Below are positions 9,774-17,872 of a DNA stretch of 51,058 bases, one piece after another. Numbering within the stretch: position 1 is the stretch's first letter; each line of letters begins with the position of its first letter. The position numbers and the translations under genes are program-made. The notes beneath the pieces were generated by a model. That model made no database searches and had not been told where the DNA came from. It saw nothing but the letters and a program-made list of their open reading frames with translations. Source of the DNA: Helicobacter labetoulli (lineage in GTDB: Bacteria > Campylobacterota > Campylobacteria > Campylobacterales > Helicobacteraceae). The DNA lies in the NCBI RefSeq assembly GCF_003670275.1, contig NZ_QXJF01000016.1:1-51058 (forward strand), written 5' to 3'.

Positions 9774-10796
9774 TTAGGATTCTCCACCAAAATGCACAAG
9801 AGCCGACCCCCAAGTCAGCCCACCACCAAAAGCATCAAGAAGCATAAGATCACCATATTTAAGTTTATTTGCCTCATATAAATCATTCATCGCCATTGGG
9901 ATAGAAGCCGCTGAAGTGTTGCCATATTTTTGCACACTGATAACAATTTGCTTTTCATCAAAGCTTAGATGCTCGCCAACAGCGTTGATAATACGGAGAT
10001 TTGCCTGATGGGGAATGAAGTATGTTATATCTTTTGGTTGCAAAGTATTGTGTGCAAGAATTGTATTCACATCGCTAACAAGCGTTTTAACCGCGAGTTT
10101 AAAAGTTTCATTGCCTTTCATTTGCAAATAAGTAGAATCGTGTAGGCAGAAAGACTTACTAGATTCTAGTTTGTCGCTAAAAATGCTTTGTGAAACACTT
10201 TGTATTCTAGGTGTGCAAAGAAAGTCTTGATGTTTGCCATTGGCACTTGTATGGACATCTAAAATCGCTGCGTTTTTATCCTCTGTGGCTTCTATAACAC
10301 ACGCTCCAGCCCCATCGCCAAAAAGCACACAAGTGCTTCTATCGCTAAAATCAAGCACGGAGCTTACTTTTTCGGCTCCAATGACAAGAATGCGTTTGTA
10401 TGTGCGAGATTCAATAAAAGATTTGGCAAGAGAAAGTAAGTAGATAAAGCCACTACAAGCAGAGCTAATATCAAATGCGGGTTTATTTTCAATACCAAGT
10501 TTGTAAGAAGTGATACACGCTGTGCTAGGCATTGTAAGATAATCTGGACTAAGCGTTGCCACAATGAGTGCATCAATATCATCTGCACTCACCCCCGCTC
10601 TTTCCATCGCCTTTTTTCCAGCCTCATAAGCTAAATCACTTGTGCTTTGTGAGGGCAGGGCAAAATATCGTGTTTTAATGCCTGTGCGTTTTGTAATCCA
10701 CTCATCGCTCGTATCAAGGAACTTTTCAAAATCCGCGTTTGCAACACAAGTTGGCGGAACATAAGAAGCAATAGACTTGAGCGTGGCGTATATCAT
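9774..10796 (-). CDS. fabH: 3-oxoacyl-ACP synthase III
   Basis: 340 residues. FabH starts fatty-acid synthesis by joining acetyl-CoA to malonyl-ACP. The catalytic triad is visible: cysteine in SSACSGF near residue 112, histidine in IPHQANLR and asparagine in YGNTSAAS. I choose ATG at 10794-10796, which has AAAGGA six to seven bases upstream; a TTG two codons earlier is less likely. It lies 17 bases after plsX in the same direction, the usual plsX-fabH pairing. Confidence 0.95.
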   Translation of the reverse strand: MIYATLKSIASYVPPTCVANADFEKFLDTSDEWITKRTGIKTRYFALPSQSTSDLAYEAGKKAMERAGVSADDIDALIVATLSPDYLTMPSTACITSYKLGIENKPAFDISSACSGFIYLLSLAKSFIESRTYKRILVIGAEKVSSVLDFSDRSTCVLFGDGAGACVIEATEDKNAAILDVHTSANGKHQDFLCTPRIQSVSQSIFSDKLESSKSFCLHDSTYLQMKGNETFKLAVKTLVSDVNTILAHNTLQPKDITYFIPHQANLRIINAVGEHLSFDEKQIVISVQKYGNTSAASIPMAMNDLYEANKLKYGDLMLLDAFGGGLTWGSALVHFGGES

Positions 10797-10813
10797 AGGC
10801 AATCCTTTGTGGG

Positions 10814-11818
10814 CTAGTTTGAATCCTGTGGATTTGGCTTGTTGGCAAAGGTGTGTGTAAGCTTAGAGCAAATATTAGATTCTATGGCGTGTAGAGCTTG
10901 GTATATCGCACACTCAATCGCTCTAACATTGGAGCTTCCGTGGCTAATGATTACCACCTTTTGCACTCCAAGCAGTGGCGCACCACCATATTCACTATGA
11001 TCCATTTTTTTCTTTAATCGTTTGAAAACACCTCGTAGAAATAATGCTCCAAACATAGAGCAAATGCAAGATTTTATTTCTTTTTTCAGCACAGATGTTA
11101 TGGCAAAGGCTACACCCTCACTTGCTTTGAGAACGAGATTCCCACTGAATCCATCGCATACAATCACATCAACACTGCCATTAAAAATATCTCGCCCTTC
11201 AACATTGCCCTTGAAAAATGGGAATTTTTGTAGCAACTTAAATGTTGCTTTTGTCAGCTCATTGCCTTTATTATCCTCTTCACCATTGCTCAAAAGCCCA
11301 ACGCGTGGATTTTCAAGATTCACAACATTTTTAGCATACTCATATCCCATAATGGCAAAATCCACAAGATATTCAGGCTTACAATCCGTATTTGCCCCTG
11401 CATCAAGGATAATGCTAGGTTTATCTGTGATATTTGGCATAGTGGTGCAAATAGCTGGGCGAGACACACCTTTAATGCGCCCAATCTTAAGTGTTGCAAG
11501 ACTCATTGTCGCTCCACTATGTCCGGGCGAGACAACAGCATCTGCTTCACCATTTTTGACTAGCTCTATTGCTTTATAAATTGAAGTTCCACTGCGTTTG
11601 TTGGCACTTGAGGCGGATTCTTCCATTTTGATATAATCCACACAATGCACAATTTCAACGCGATTTGCCACACTGCTAGGAATGAGTGGGGCAATTTGCT
11701 TTTCATCACCAACAATAATGGCGTGAAAATCCCGCATTTTCAATGCCTGTATAACGCCTTCAACAATGGGAGTTACCCCATTATCCGCACCCATAACATC
11801 AATGGCTATCTTTAGCAT
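10814..11818 (-). CDS. plsX: Phosphate acyltransferase PlsX
   Basis: 334 residues. PlsX makes acyl-phosphate from acyl-ACP for the first acylation of glycerol-3-phosphate in phospholipid synthesis. The N-terminus reads [11 protein letters not shown], and the family stretches [10 protein letters not shown] and [12 protein letters not shown] are present. The ATG follows GGAGCGTAA, and rpmF ends 22 bases upstream. A long open frame on the opposite strand here is only a shadow. Confidence 0.95.
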   Translation of the reverse strand: MLKIAIDVMGADNGVTPIVEGVIQALKMRDFHAIIVGDEKQIAPLIPSSVANRVEIVHCVDYIKMEESASSANKRSGTSIYKAIELVKNGEADAVVSPGHSGATMSLATLKIGRIKGVSRPAICTTMPNITDKPSIILDAGANTDCKPEYLVDFAIMGYEYAKNVVNLENPRVGLLSNGEEDNKGNELTKATFKLLQKFPFFKGNVEGRDIFNGSVDVIVCDGFSGNLVLKASEGVAFAITSVLKKEIKSCICSMFGALFLRGVFKRLKKKMDHSEYGGAPLLGVQKVVIISHGSSNVRAIECAIYQALHAIESNICSKLTHTFANKPNPQDSN

Positions 11819-11840
11819 TTACGCTCCTTGCGTCAATGGA

Positions 11841-11990
11841 TTATTTGTAGTTGCCTGTGAAAGTGTTGATATGATGAGGCATTTTCCAGCTTCCATCTTT
11901 ATCTTTAATAGGCTTTGCAAGTGCCGCTTTGTAGTGTGTGCGTCTTTTTGCTGCTCTTGTTTTGCTTACGCGTCTCTTAGGGACTGCCAT
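11841..11990 (-). CDS. rpmF: 50S ribosomal protein L32
   Basis: 49 residues beginning [19 protein letters not shown], the highly conserved start of L32, and ending NTFTGNYK. It is a small basic protein of the large ribosomal subunit. The ATG at 11988-11990 lies two bases after the DUF177 stop, with its AAGGAG inside the end of that gene. The DUF177-rpmF-plsX-fabH order is very common in bacteria. Confidence 0.97.
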   Translation of the reverse strand: MAVPKRRVSKTRAAKRRTHYKAALAKPIKDKDGSWKMPHHINTFTGNYK

Positions 11991-11992
11991 TT

Positions 11993-12355
11993 TTACTCCT
12001 TTGAATCTTTGGTGTGATAATCGCTTCGTATAGATTCAATCTCACTTTCCAAAATATAATGTAAATCAATAAAGCCATCAAAAAACTCTATAACTTCAAA
12101 GCTATCAAGCTTCCTGCTTTGGCTTTGTGAATCCCAGATACCATCTGCAATATACAAAACCAAAGGTGTGTCAAGATGATGTATGTATTCCTCCCCACTA
12201 TTATCGCATATAAGCTCAATATCTCCTAGAATCTTGCCCTTTAAGCATACGATTTGAGAATCCACCCTTTCAAGTTGCCCTTGTAAGGACACGCCATCAA
12301 TCTCTAAGGCAATATCCTTGGGGGCATTAGCAATTTTTCTAAATGCAATTTTCAA
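11993..12355 (-). CDS. DUF177 (YceD-like) protein upstream of rpmF
   Basis: 120 residues. Proteins of this family usually sit directly upstream of rpmF and are linked to 23S rRNA or large-subunit assembly. That role is inferred from the family and position. The core pattern is weak but recognisable: a polar segment around [17 protein letters not shown], then a hydrophobic-acidic stretch around [13 protein letters not shown]. No ATG starts this frame. The best start is TTG at 12353-12355, 15 bases after the ndk stop, giving [12 protein letters not shown]. No strong ribosome-binding site is seen, so translation may depend on coupling to ndk. Confidence 0.75.
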   Translation of the reverse strand: MKIAFRKIANAPKDIALEIDGVSLQGQLERVDSQIVCLKGKILGDIELICDNSGEEYIHHLDTPLVLYIADGIWDSQSQSRKLDSFEVIEFFDGFIDLHYILESEIESIRSDYHTKDSKE

Positions 12356-12370
12356 TGAGTAAGTCTCTAA

Positions 12371-12784
12371 CTAGCAAATCTCTCTTGTGCCAAAAAAGAA
12401 TGCAATTTCATTTTTGGCATTTTCAAGACTATCGCTACCATGCACCGCATTTGCATCAATGCTATCAGCAAAGTCAGCTCTAATTGTCCCAGTAGCCGCC
12501 TCTTTTGGATTTGTCGCACCCATAAGCTCACGATTTTTAGCAACAGCATTCTGCCCTTCAAGCACCATAACCACCACAGGACCACTTATCATAAATTCCA
12601 CTAAGTCTTTAAAAAATGGGCGATCTTTGTGAATGGCATAAAAGCTTTGTGCATCGCATTGTGTGAGCTGAATCTTTTTAATAGCTGCAATGCGGAGGTT
12701 ATTGCTTTCAAATCTGTCTATAATTTTACCAATAACGCCCTTTTTTACCGCATCTGGCTTAATGATTGAGAGTGTTTGTTCCAT
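12371..12784 (-). CDS. ndk: Nucleoside diphosphate kinase
   Basis: 137 residues starting [16 protein letters not shown]. Ndk moves the terminal phosphate between nucleoside triphosphates and diphosphates through a phosphohistidine. The active-site histidine is in NAVHGSDS near residue 115. I use the ATG at 12782-12784 because AAAGGAAG lies just upstream and the length matches H. pylori Ndk; the frame stays open 18 codons further upstream. It is the first gene of the ndk-DUF177-rpmF-plsX-fabH run. Confidence 0.96.
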   Translation of the reverse strand: MEQTLSIIKPDAVKKGVIGKIIDRFESNNLRIAAIKKIQLTQCDAQSFYAIHKDRPFFKDLVEFMISGPVVVMVLEGQNAVAKNRELMGATNPKEAATGTIRADFADSIDANAVHGSDSLENAKNEIAFFFGTREIC

Positions 12785-12910
12785 AGAGCTTCCTTTAATT
12801 TGAATTGTGATTATATAAAAACTGCGGATTCTACCCAAATAAAACTTGCTTTAATATAAATTTTACCCAAAACTTATTGCTGCTTGTTTTTGATGGTTAA
12901 ATAGACTTAG

Positions 12911-13795
12911 TTATTCCTCCTGTTTTAGTCGCCAAAAGGTTGGGAAGCGTGGAATGCCATTGTGGGTAAGCCCCTGAAACTTAAAGCTAATTGTTGTGCC
13001 AATGGGCGGCGGATTCTGCCTTAGCGTATCGCTTAAGCCGCTACCTATTTTAAAGCTTTTGCCATTATATTCGCAAATAATTGCTCCTAGCATAGAATCA
13101 TATTTGCCCTTGCCTTGCGTGTGTCCTATGACTTTACATTCCGCATCTTGCCTTGTTTTAAGCTTAAAATCATACTTGCTTCGCTTTGCTTGATAGGGCA
13201 TATTTGGATGTCGCAAAACAAGCCCCTCTCCGCCATTATTCACAACGGATTGAAGCTCTTTGTCAATAGAATCTCGCCCTCGCATAAGTTTTTGAGGGAT
13301 TATCTCAATATATGCATTTGGCTTAGATTGAAGATAGGATTTGAGCTCATCAAGCCTTTGGATAAGTGAGGTTTCGGGAGAGTTAGGCATATCAAAGACA
13401 TAGAATCTTAGCTTTAAAATCTCATCTTGTTTTTGTGGATTTTTAAGGATAGATATAATTTGAGAAAAATGCAACTTTGGGCTATATAATTCACCATCAA
13501 GGGCAAAAGGCGGAAAATCTTTGACAAATTCATTTGGCAACTCCATTATTTTTCCGCTGCGAAAATACATCTTTTGTCCATTCCACAGCCCTCGCACGCC
13601 ATCAAACTTTTCACTCACAAGCCATTGAGAATCTGCTCGTGTTTTTTCAAATTCACTTAAAAGCATAGGCTCAAAGGCTTTGGCATAGCTCTTAGTGCTA
13701 AGGAGCAAGGCATAAAGTAGCGTTAAAAGTAAAGATTTAAAAAATGTTTGCCCTATTTTTTGAGATTTTAGCACATTAGCTTCGCTTGTAATCAT
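12911..13795 (-). CDS. Periplasmic ATP-dependent DNA ligase (Lig E type)
   Basis: About 294 residues. After a signal-like hydrophobic segment ending near STKSYA (residues 20-38) comes a small ATP-dependent ligase. Motif I with the adenylated lysine is SEKFDGVRG near residue 65. Motif III is the FALDGELY stretch, motif IV is GGEGLVLRH, and motif V is YDFKLKT. An OB-fold part follows, ending in PRFPTFWRLK. This matches minimal ligases of the Lig E group known from Haemophilus, Neisseria and Campylobacter, which are exported and thought to act on incoming or extracellular DNA. The start is uncertain: GTG at 13796-13798, ATG at 13793-13795, or an internal GTG directly before the signal segment. 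The gene overlaps the end of manC by about 20 bases, so the two are co-transcribed. Confidence 0.85.
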   Translation of the reverse strand: MITSEANVLKSQKIGQTFFKSLLLTLLYALLLSTKSYAKAFEPMLLSEFEKTRADSQWLVSEKFDGVRGLWNGQKMYFRSGKIMELPNEFVKDFPPFALDGELYSPKLHFSQIISILKNPQKQDEILKLRFYVFDMPNSPETSLIQRLDELKSYLQSKPNAYIEIIPQKLMRGRDSIDKELQSVVNNGGEGLVLRHPNMPYQAKRSKYDFKLKTRQDAECKVIGHTQGKGKYDSMLGAIICEYNGKSFKIGSGLSDTLRQNPPPIGTTISFKFQGLTHNGIPRFPTFWRLKQEE

Positions 13796-15203
13796 CACTC
13801 AAACGCACAATATCATCTTCCCCTAAATACTCTCCCATTTGCACTTCAATTAACACAAGAGGTAAGATACCGGGATTTTCTAGCCTATGCACTTCACCCA
13901 TAGGAATATAAGTAGATTGATTAGCTTTTAAAAAGCTTTCTTTCTCGCCAATAGTTACAATCGCCGAGCCACTCACTACAATCCAATGTTCATTGCGATG
14001 ATGGTGCTTTTGCAGACTTAGGCGACCTTTGGGCTTGACAATAATTTGTTTAATTTTATAATTTTCAGATTCTAGCAAAATAGTGTAGCTTCCCCACGGG
14101 CGATGTGCGCTCCTATGGACTTTTGTAAGCTCTGGATTTTGTTTTTTGAGTACAGCCACAATGTCTTTGACTTGCTGGGAATAGCCTTTTTTTGCTACTA
14201 AGAGGCAATCATTTTCATCTATAATCATTAAATCTTTTAATCCAATGCCCACCACCTGCTTATCAGCAAGAATAAAGTTATTTTCACAATCTCTGCCAAC
14301 AAAGGCATTTTTACTTGCATTATGTGCTTCATCTGTGGGATATTCAAGGCTTAGAGATTCAAAGCTCCCCACATCATTCCACGCAAAGTCTCCAGCTACA
14401 CAAGCTACCTTTTGACTTTTCTCCATAAGGGCATAATCAACACTAATATTTGGCAGTTTTTCACTCATTGTAGAATCTAAGCGGAGAAATGGTGAGCTTA
14501 CCTTTGGCTTTGAGGCTTCAAGGGTGAGTTTGCATAGCTCATAAATCTCTGGACTATGTTCTTTTAATTCTTTTAAAAACACTTCCGCACGAAAGCAAAA
14601 CATACCGCTATTCCATAAATAGTCTCCCGCCTTGAGATATGCCTGTGCATCTTCTAGGCTTGGCTTTTCAATAAACTTTTCCACAATATGATTTTTTGAT
14701 TTGATGTAGCCATAGCCTGTGTGGGGAGAATCTGGCTTGATACCAAAGGTTACAAGAAAGCCTTTTTGGGCTAATTCAATGGCTTGATTGATAGAATCTT
14801 GATAGCTTTGCGTGTTTTTAATAAGATGATCGCTTGGTAGGGCTAGGATAATATCATCCGCAATCTTACTAAGATTGTAAGATTCTAAAACACAAAGGGC
14901 TGCAAATGTAAGGGCAGGAGCGGTATTCTTCCCATAAGATTCTAAGATAAAATCTTGCAATGTAATATCGCATTTTTGGGCTTGTTCTTGGGCGATAAAG
15001 TAGTGATTATCATTAGTGATGACCTGAAATTTGGCGTTATGGGATTTGGTAAGAAAAGTGTTGCGTAAAAGGGTCTCTTGGAAAAGTGAGTGCGAGACAT
15101 CTTGATTTTGAGGTAAGATATTGGCAAACTGTTTTGGCATAAGCTCACGAGAGAGTGGAAAAAGCCGTGTCCCAGAGCCACCGCATAAGATTGAAATTGT
15201 CAT
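13776..15203 (-). CDS. manC: Mannose-1-phosphate guanylyltransferase / mannose-6-phosphate isomerase
   Basis: 475 residues, the bifunctional type II layout. The N-terminal nucleotidyltransferase begins with CGGSGTRLFPLSR at residues 7-19 and has FIEKPS and YLWNSGMF further on. The C-terminal cupin has HHHRNEHWIVVSG near 405-420, which supplies metal ligands for the isomerase. The product GDP-mannose feeds lipopolysaccharide and, through GDP-fucose, fucosylated surface sugars. This links it to the fucosyltransferase near 31 kb, although the GDP-fucose synthesis genes are not in this window. Confidence 0.92.
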   Translation of the reverse strand: MTISILCGGSGTRLFPLSRELMPKQFANILPQNQDVSHSLFQETLLRNTFLTKSHNAKFQVITNDNHYFIAQEQAQKCDITLQDFILESYGKNTAPALTFAALCVLESYNLSKIADDIILALPSDHLIKNTQSYQDSINQAIELAQKGFLVTFGIKPDSPHTGYGYIKSKNHIVEKFIEKPSLEDAQAYLKAGDYLWNSGMFCFRAEVFLKELKEHSPEIYELCKLTLEASKPKVSSPFLRLDSTMSEKLPNISVDYALMEKSQKVACVAGDFAWNDVGSFESLSLEYPTDEAHNASKNAFVGRDCENNFILADKQVVGIGLKDLMIIDENDCLLVAKKGYSQQVKDIVAVLKKQNPELTKVHRSAHRPWGSYTILLESENYKIKQIIVKPKGRLSLQKHHHRNEHWIVVSGSAIVTIGEKESFLKANQSTYIPMGEVHRLENPGILPLVLIEVQMGEYLGEDDIVRLSDDYKRS

Positions 15204-15223
15204 AGTTTCTCCTTTGTTTGAAC

Positions 15224-15871
15224 TTATAGAGGCAGATTCAGCTTTTTTGGAATCTCTACAAGGTCTTTTGTCTCAATAATAATATTTGCCTCTTTTTTTA
15301 ACACTTCCTTGGCACAAAATGCCACACGCGTATCAGCATAAGCAAACATACTCAAATCATTTGCTCCATCGCCTACGACAATGGTATTGCTAGGCGTAAT
15401 ATTAAGGAGATTCTGCAAGGTTTGAAGCATTTTTCCCTTAGAATCGCTAAACATCATCTCCCCGCCCACTTCGCCTGTAAGGACACCATTTTTATGATGT
15501 AAGATATTAGCAAAGCTTCCATCAATCCCTAGAATCTTAGCAAAATAATCCGTAGCAATATGAAAGCCACCACTAAAACACACAGCTTTATAGTTGGCAT
15601 TTTTGAAGGCTTGGAGACATTGCTTTGCTCCGGGCATAAGGGGGAGACTTTGGGCTATATTGAGAGCTTTTTGTAGATCTAACCCTTGAAGCAAGGCAAC
15701 GCGATTTTTAAGACTTTCATAAAAGTCAAGCTCCCCATTCATTGCTCTATGTGTGATTTGCTCCACTTGTTTATGGACATTGTGAGCTTTGGCAAGAATG
15801 TCAATTGTCTCGCCCTCCATTAATGTAGAATCAAAATCAAACACAACAAGTTTGTTTTCTATGCTTTTCAT
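15224..15871 (-). CDS. serB: Phosphoserine phosphatase
   Basis: 215 residues of the HAD superfamily. The nucleophile motif is FDFDSTLMEGE at residues 9-19, the second motif is CFSGGF, and the third is VVGDGANDLSMF. SerB removes phosphate from phosphoserine in the last step of serine synthesis. I take ATG at 15869-15871, with AAGGATACC upstream; the frame extends 12 codons further without support. Its promoter faces away from the plus-strand gene at 15963. Confidence 0.92.
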   Translation of the reverse strand: MKSIENKLVVFDFDSTLMEGETIDILAKAHNVHKQVEQITHRAMNGELDFYESLKNRVALLQGLDLQKALNIAQSLPLMPGAKQCLQAFKNANYKAVCFSGGFHIATDYFAKILGIDGSFANILHHKNGVLTGEVGGEMMFSDSKGKMLQTLQNLLNITPSNTIVVGDGANDLSMFAYADTRVAFCAKEVLKKEANIIIETKDLVEIPKKLNLPL

Positions 15872-15917
15872 ATTTTGGTATCCTTGTATTGATTGTCTTT
15901 TGGGCAAAAAATGCTAG

Positions 15918-15923
15918 GATTAT
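15918..15923 (-). promoter_or_regulatory. Probable -10 box of serB within a short inverted repeat
   Basis: The minus strand reads TATAATCC 47 bases upstream of the serB ATG. It overlaps an inverted repeat (AAATGCTA at 15908-15915, TAGCATTT at 15922-15929), which could be an operator or chance symmetry. The intergenic region is only 91 bases and also holds the start signals of the diverging gene. Confidence 0.4.
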
Positions 15924-15962
15924 AGCATTTAGGAGTTAAGAAACAGAATCTAGGGGGTGTAA

Positions 15963-16784
15963 ATGTTTGGGATTGAGTTTTTACCACAGGAGATAAATGA
16001 AGACACGGAGCGATTGATAGCTATGCTTGAAGGCGGAAGGGAGAATCTAGGGCAGGAAGTGGATTTTGTGCTTATCCCTACTAATCCTCGCAACAAGGCG
16101 AGTGTAAGCTCACTTCTTGGAGCGTATGTCTTGCGTGAGAGATTTTCTACAATGAATGTAGAATCTAGGCTAAAACATATACCACAATTTGTGCCTACAA
16201 TCAGCGGAGCAGGGCTAGAAAAGATGCAGATTGTATCGCAGATTCTAGGTGTGAAGTATGGAGAGTTTAAATCTGTGGCTTTGATTGGCGGGGAGAGCGG
16301 AGGGCTAGATGGAGCTAGTCTTATTGCATTAGCAAGTGAGATTTTGGGTGAAGTGAGCCTGATAAGTGGCAGTGTGGTTGAGATATGGGAGAAAGATGCG
16401 GAGCAAAAGCTAGTAAAAAAGCTACAAGCAGGTGTAAGCAGGATTATCACGCAGCCTATTTTTGAGGCAGAATCTGCAAGGAAGTGCGTGGAGCATTTTT
16501 GCTTATTACAAGAGCGATGTGGCACAAATGCAAAGCTTTTGCTTGGCGTGTTTGGAATCTTTAGTGCGGAGAGTGCATATCGCATTAATGAAGCAAGGCT
16601 TGGCTTTAAGATTCCGCATACATATTTAGACGCATTGGAGCAAGGGAAGGCAAAAGAGAGATTTGAATCTTTATGGGAGCAAATGCAAGAAGTGGCAAAA
16701 GCATATAATGTGTCTTTATACCTCTCTACGCCTAAGCACAATGACTTAAGGGCATATGGGAATGAATTGTGCTGGACTGTGTGA
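15963..16784 (+). CDS. Methylenetetrahydrofolate reductase-like protein
   Basis: 273 residues resembling the MTHFR TIM-barrel fold. The start FGIEFLPQE is comparable to the EFFPPK start of MetF. A mid-protein ALIGGES segment and the stretch KLQAGVSRIITQPIFEAES correspond to the KxxAGAdfxiTQxxFd strand of MetF. Several residues of the canonical enzyme are not obvious, so it may be a divergent paralogue rather than the methionine-cycle MetF. The start ATG follows AGGGGGTG. It lies 22 bases upstream of the phase-variable glycosyltransferase, probably in one transcript. An even longer open frame exists on the opposite strand but lacks any recognisable protein features. Confidence 0.6.
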   Translation: MFGIEFLPQEINEDTERLIAMLEGGRENLGQEVDFVLIPTNPRNKASVSSLLGAYVLRERFSTMNVESRLKHIPQFVPTISGAGLEKMQIVSQILGVKYGEFKSVALIGGESGGLDGASLIALASEILGEVSLISGSVVEIWEKDAEQKLVKKLQAGVSRIITQPIFEAESARKCVEHFCLLQERCGTNAKLLLGVFGIFSAESAYRINEARLGFKIPHTYLDALEQGKAKERFESLWEQMQEVAKAYNVSLYLSTPKHNDLRAYGNELCWTV

Positions 16785-16806
16785 GAGCAAAATAGAAAGG
16801 AAGTGT

Positions 16807-17872
16807 ATGGATAAGCCAATTATGTTTCTTGTGATACCTGCTTTTAATGAAGAAGAAGTGCTAGAAGCAAGTATCAAAATACTAAACAACAAGCTTTCGC
16901 ATATGATTGAATGTGGTGTGGTTGGTAAAGAGAGTGGAATGGTATTTGTAGATGATGGAAGCACTGATAGCACTTGGGAGATTCTTACAAAGTGTTTTAA
17001 TGAGCGATATGCCACGCCTTTGCCCACAAATATGGAATCTTACTTAGATTCTAGCCTAGAATCTAGTTTCACCCCCCCCCTTATTATCTCATAGCCAAAA
17101 AGCACAAGCACATTTATACGCCTTGAGGCTTTCGCGGAATTTTGGACATCAAAATGCGCTTTTAGCCGGGTTACACTTTGCGTGTGGGAGGTGTGATTGT
17201 GCTGTGAGTATAGATTGTGATTTGCAGCAAGATGAAGAAAAGTTAGATGAGTTTATTGATAAATTTCAAAATGGAGCGGATATTGTTCTAGGTGTGCGTA
17301 ATGATAGGCATACAGATTCTGTGTTTAAAAAGTATAGTGTGCTTTTCTTTTATAAATTGATGCATATATTTGGTGTAAAAATCATCAAAAATCACGCTGA
17401 TTATCGTTTGCTAAGTCATAGAGCACTCAAGCACTTATGTGCGTACAAGGAGGCGAATTTATTTTTGCGTGCAATTGTGCTTGATATGGGCTTTAAGCAA
17501 GAGATTGTGTATTTTGATGTAAAGCCTCGATATGCTGGAATCTCTAAGTATAGTCTTAAGAAAATGTTTTCTTTTGCGTGGAATGGCATTACAAGTTTTT
17601 CCATAGCACCTTTGAGATTTGTAAGTGCTATGGGAATCGGGCTTTTTGGGCTTTCAATCGCTTTTGGCGTATATGTGCTGTGGGTAAAGATTTTTACAGA
17701 TTCTGCTTTGCCGGGCTGGACATCATTGGCCACTTTGTTGTGTTTTTTAAGCGGTATGCAACTTTTGGGGCTAGGTATTATTGGGGAATATATTGGCAAG
17801 ATGTATCAGGAGATAAAATCTCGCCCAAAATACTGCGTTGATGAGTGTTTGGAATCTATGGAGCAGACTTAG
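16807..17872 (+). CDS. Phase-variable family 2 glycosyltransferase (GtrB/DPM1-like), out of frame as written
   Basis: Two reading frames join at a C tract. The first begins MDKPIMFLVIPAFNEEE (ATG 16807, AAAGGAAG upstream), contains VFVDDGSTDSTW, and stops at 17092-17094 just after the tract. The second continues without a stop from the tract through LSRNFGHQNALLAG, the DxD-type SIDCDLQQDE, and two C-terminal membrane segments near the end. This is the layout of GtrB/ArnC-type transferases that load a sugar onto polyprenyl phosphate at the inner membrane. With C9 the frames do not connect. With C8 (or C11) a protein of about 354 residues would form. The tract sits in a poorly conserved stretch of about 50 residues between the two GT-A halves, rich in AGATTCT words. 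The 3' end overlaps the converging fkbM gene by four bases. Confidence 0.85.
17072..17080 (+). repeat. C9 slippage tract in the glycosyltransferase gene
   Basis: Nine cytosines preceded by A. Reading ACC CCC CCC in the upstream frame leaves one extra base before the downstream frame resumes at TTA. Removing one C restores the frame. Mononucleotide G/C tracts of this length are standard phase-variation switches in Helicobacter and Campylobacter. Confidence 0.9.

Noticed and set aside
11022-11579. 185-codon open frame antisense to plsX
   Set aside because: It lies fully inside a clear PlsX gene; composition is that of an antisense shadow.
15950-16819. Open frame of 289 codons on the minus strand, longer than the plus-strand gene it overlaps
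   Set aside because: Its product is rich in Ser, Pro and Cys with no family features. The plus-strand gene has a ribosome-binding site and an MTHFR-like core.
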